A stretch of DNA of 64,000 nt from NCBI GenBank assembly GCA_020849275.1, contig JADLGO010000023.1:22611-86610 (forward strand), in the 5' to 3' direction. Numbering within the stretch: position 1 is the first letter of the stretch; every line of letters begins with the position of its first letter. The stretch comes from Chthonomonadales bacterium. GTDB taxonomy: Bacteria > Armatimonadota > Chthonomonadetes > Chthonomonadales > CAJBBX01. The notes below the pieces were generated by a model. It saw only the letters and a list, made by a program, of their open reading frames with translations. It did no database searches and was not told the DNA's origin. The position numbers and the translations under genes are program-made. Positions 62,330 to 64,000 of the stretch are shown here, piece by piece.

Positions 62330-62370
62330 CGCGCGGCCCGTCGGGGCAGCATAGCCCGACGGGCCGCGCG
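62330..62370. terminator. 16-bp perfect hairpin between convergent genes
   Basis: Bases 62330-62345 are the exact complement of 62355-62370, with a nine-base loop. It begins nine bases after the stop of the solenoid-like gene and lies before the convergent gene end at 62385. Confidence 0.65.
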
Positions 62371-62384
62371 GAGCCTCGCGAACC

Positions 62385-63764
62385 TCACCGCTTCGGGAAC
62401 GGGTCCTCGTCGGTCTGCTCCACGTTGTCGCGGATCACCACGCGCCCGCGCGCCTGGTTCACGATGCGCGCCCTGCCGTAGAACTCGTTGCCGGTGATGA
62501 TGGCGGCCCGCACATCCTTCTCCAGCACGATGGGGATCGGGTTACCGCTCCCCTTCTCCGTGACGCGGCTGTTGATGAAGACGCAGCCCTCCACGCTCAG
62601 CCGCCCCTGCCGCGCGATGAGCATCGCCGCCGCGCTGCGGCTCTCCGGGTGGATGCAGTAGAAGTGGCAGTTGGAGAAGGAGACACGCCCTGTGCCGGAG
62701 AGAAGGGCAAGCGCCGTGCCCCGCTTGCCGTCAATGCTGCCGAAAAAGCCGCAGCCGGTGAAGCGCACCATGCCGTTGTTGGTGGGGCGCACCACGATGT
62801 CGCCGAAGAGCTGGCTGTTCGAGAAGCTGACGCCCGAGTGGCCCTGTGTCTCCTCCACTAGCACGGCGGTGCGACACATGTCGGCGCCGCTCTGTGTGAG
62901 CAGGTAGTTGCCGCCCCCGGCGAAGGGGCCGTCGCCCTTGCCGCGAATGAAGCGGATCCCGACGTTGTAGGAGATAGCGAAGCACCCGCTGACGTACTCC
63001 CAGTCGCTGCGGCCGAAGATGAAGGCCTCTCCGTGCTCCAGCATGAAGGCGCCGACCGGGCTGTCGGGGTCCGCGGCGGTCCAGAAGGGCCAGAAGTGCA
63101 CGTTCTCCACGCGGCCGATGTCCAGGCAGCGGTCCACATAGAGGCCCCGGCGCAGGGGCTGCGCGTAGAGGTTGCGCACGTAGTGGCGGCCGGCGACGTT
63201 GCTTCCGAAGTCGACGGCCTGGTACGGGTTCACCATCAGCACGTCGACGACGGCGGGGTTGTCGGCTCCGGCGGACTGCACCGTCCACGGGTAGGGCCGG
63301 GGCGGGTTGGTCTTCGTCTGTTCGGGATAGAAGATGGTTAGGCCCTTGAGGGTGCTGTTCGTGTTGAGCCGGATGAAGGGGGTTCCGTCCTCCTGGCCGG
63401 CGCCCTCCACGGCGAGGAGCACGCTGCCGCCCAGCTCTGGCGGCGAGGCGGGGACGGCCCCGGAGTGATAGCGATCCACAGTGGGCGGCGCTCGCCAATC
63501 GCCCTCCAGGGTAACCGAGCGGGGCACGAGCAGGTGCGTGCGGATCAGGTAGCGCCCGGGGGGCACGCACACGACGCCTCCCCCGGAGGCGGCCCGGGCG
63601 TCCATCGCCTTCTGGAAGGCGATGGTGTCGTCGGTCGCGCCATCGCCCACGGCGCCGAAGTCGCGCACGCTAGCCGGGTCGGGGGAAGGGCTGGCGGGCG
63701 GCGGCTGGGCGAGGACGGGGGAGGCGACGGCGCAGAGCAGGGCGCCGAGGCGCGCGAGATGCAT
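62385..63764 (-). CDS. Pectate-lyase/GH28-like right-handed beta-helix protein
   Basis: 459 residues from ATG 63764 after AGGAGGAG, with a signal peptide (ending VLAQP, about residue 20). The mature start SVRDFGAVGDGATDDTIAFQKAMDARAASGGGVVCVPPGRYLI is the pectate_lyase_3/GH28 opening. Successive beta-helix rungs follow: FIRLNTNSTLKGLTIFYPEQ, VDVLMVNPYQAVDFG, IGRVENVHFWPFWTAAD, VSFSNSQLFGDIVVRPTNNGMVRFTGCGFFGSIDG, RVSFSNCHFYCIHP and RLSVEGCVFINSRV. No GH28 NTD/DD/G-x-H-G catalytic set is obvious, so it may be a lyase, an epimerase-like protein or binding protein. Secreted, acting on polysaccharide is likely. The region 63765-64000 shows no further gene. Confidence 0.87.
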   Translation of the reverse strand: MHLARLGALLCAVASPVLAQPPPASPSPDPASVRDFGAVGDGATDDTIAFQKAMDARAASGGGVVCVPPGRYLIRTHLLVPRSVTLEGDWRAPPTVDRYHSGAVPASPPELGGSVLLAVEGAGQEDGTPFIRLNTNSTLKGLTIFYPEQTKTNPPRPYPWTVQSAGADNPAVVDVLMVNPYQAVDFGSNVAGRHYVRNLYAQPLRRGLYVDRCLDIGRVENVHFWPFWTAADPDSPVGAFMLEHGEAFIFGRSDWEYVSGCFAISYNVGIRFIRGKGDGPFAGGGNYLLTQSGADMCRTAVLVEETQGHSGVSFSNSQLFGDIVVRPTNNGMVRFTGCGFFGSIDGKRGTALALLSGTGRVSFSNCHFYCIHPESRSAAAMLIARQGRLSVEGCVFINSRVTEKGSGNPIPIVLEKDVRAAIITGNEFYGRARIVNQARGRVVIRDNVEQTDEDPFPKR

Positions 63765-64000
63765 GGGCTCCTCCTGTGCGGGCTCGGGGGCCCGACCGGG
63801 CCTATCTTCACCTCCCACCCGCGTCGTCACCTCCACGCTGCTCGGGTGCCGTGTTGGCGGCGTGGCGGGGGGGTGATGCGCCGACGGCCCGCGGGTCGTT
63901 GGTGTGACCGGCGGGCCGTGTTGGCGCGGAGTGGTTCCTGGCGGCGTCCTATCTTTCCGGAGGCTTGTGCCCCAGGTATTGTCGGCGCTGGCGGGCTTAA

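Overview
The window is very GC-rich bacterial chromosome with no ribosomal, phage or transposase genes. The best taxonomic guess is an Armatimonadota-type organism. Pointers are a pseudopilin with the [36 protein letters not shown] start and a late [13 protein letters not shown] motif, a stand-alone AfsR/SARP-type BTAD regulator, many Gfo/Idh/MocA oxidoreductases and sugar-phosphate-isomerase TIM barrels, and a cytochrome/DUF1549-DUF1553 plus DUF1501 pair also common in Planctomycetota. This placement is an inference from gene content.

Layout. 1-763: a frameshifted nuclease-like gene, its hairpin-rich leader and a near-consensus leftward promoter. 764-3070: an orphan type I Cas3. 3214-6795: two peptide/nickel-type ABC permeases and an ABC-2-like membrane protein. 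6893-9013: a Tat-exported protein built from two copies of one domain. 9112-14639 (minus strand): isomerase, oxidoreductase, a degenerate ABC ATPase, an SDR and a NodB-like deacetylase. 14789-15139: remnant of a sugar-nucleotide epimerase gene. 15055-18882: a secreted glycosidase-like protein and an Ig/beta-propeller lipoprotein whose 3' end is echoed downstream. 19084-24969: BTAD regulator, GT39-like glycosyltransferase, oxidoreductase, and a GH51/GH39-like glycosidase. 25028-30416: a HAD phosphatase overlapping an unusual deoxyhypusine-synthase-like protein, a frameshifted aldehyde dehydrogenase, and a TIM barrel/dehydrogenase pair. 30742-36288: cytochrome/DUF1549/LamG/DUF1553 and DUF1501 genes behind a leaderless promoter, then two overlapping small genes. 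36409-43967: cupin, oxidoreductase, a 1461-residue multidomain glycosidase, small membrane protein, pseudopilin, and a GntR HTH-only protein. 44026-52625: thioredoxin, URO-D-like protein, penicillin acylase, Tat oxidoreductase, lipoprotein, PfpI, FAH and matrixin genes. 52716-59526: gltB with its own sigma70-like promoter and terminator, gltD, and a convergent ferredoxin. 59727-63764: a third isomerase, a secreted beta-solenoid-like protein and a pectate-lyase/GH28-like protein.

Taken together the region looks like a saprophyte's carbohydrate toolkit. Secreted glycosidase-like proteins would release sugars. Four Gfo/Idh/MocA oxidoreductases, three TIM-barrel isomerases, an SDR, an MDR and an ALDH would oxidise and isomerise them. 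Nitrogen assimilation (GOGAT) sits at the right. Two genes (nuclease-like and ALDH) carry single-nucleotide frameshifts that could be real decay or sequencing/assembly error, so read data should be checked before interpreting them. Convergent gene pairs are repeatedly separated by long perfect GC hairpins without T-runs.
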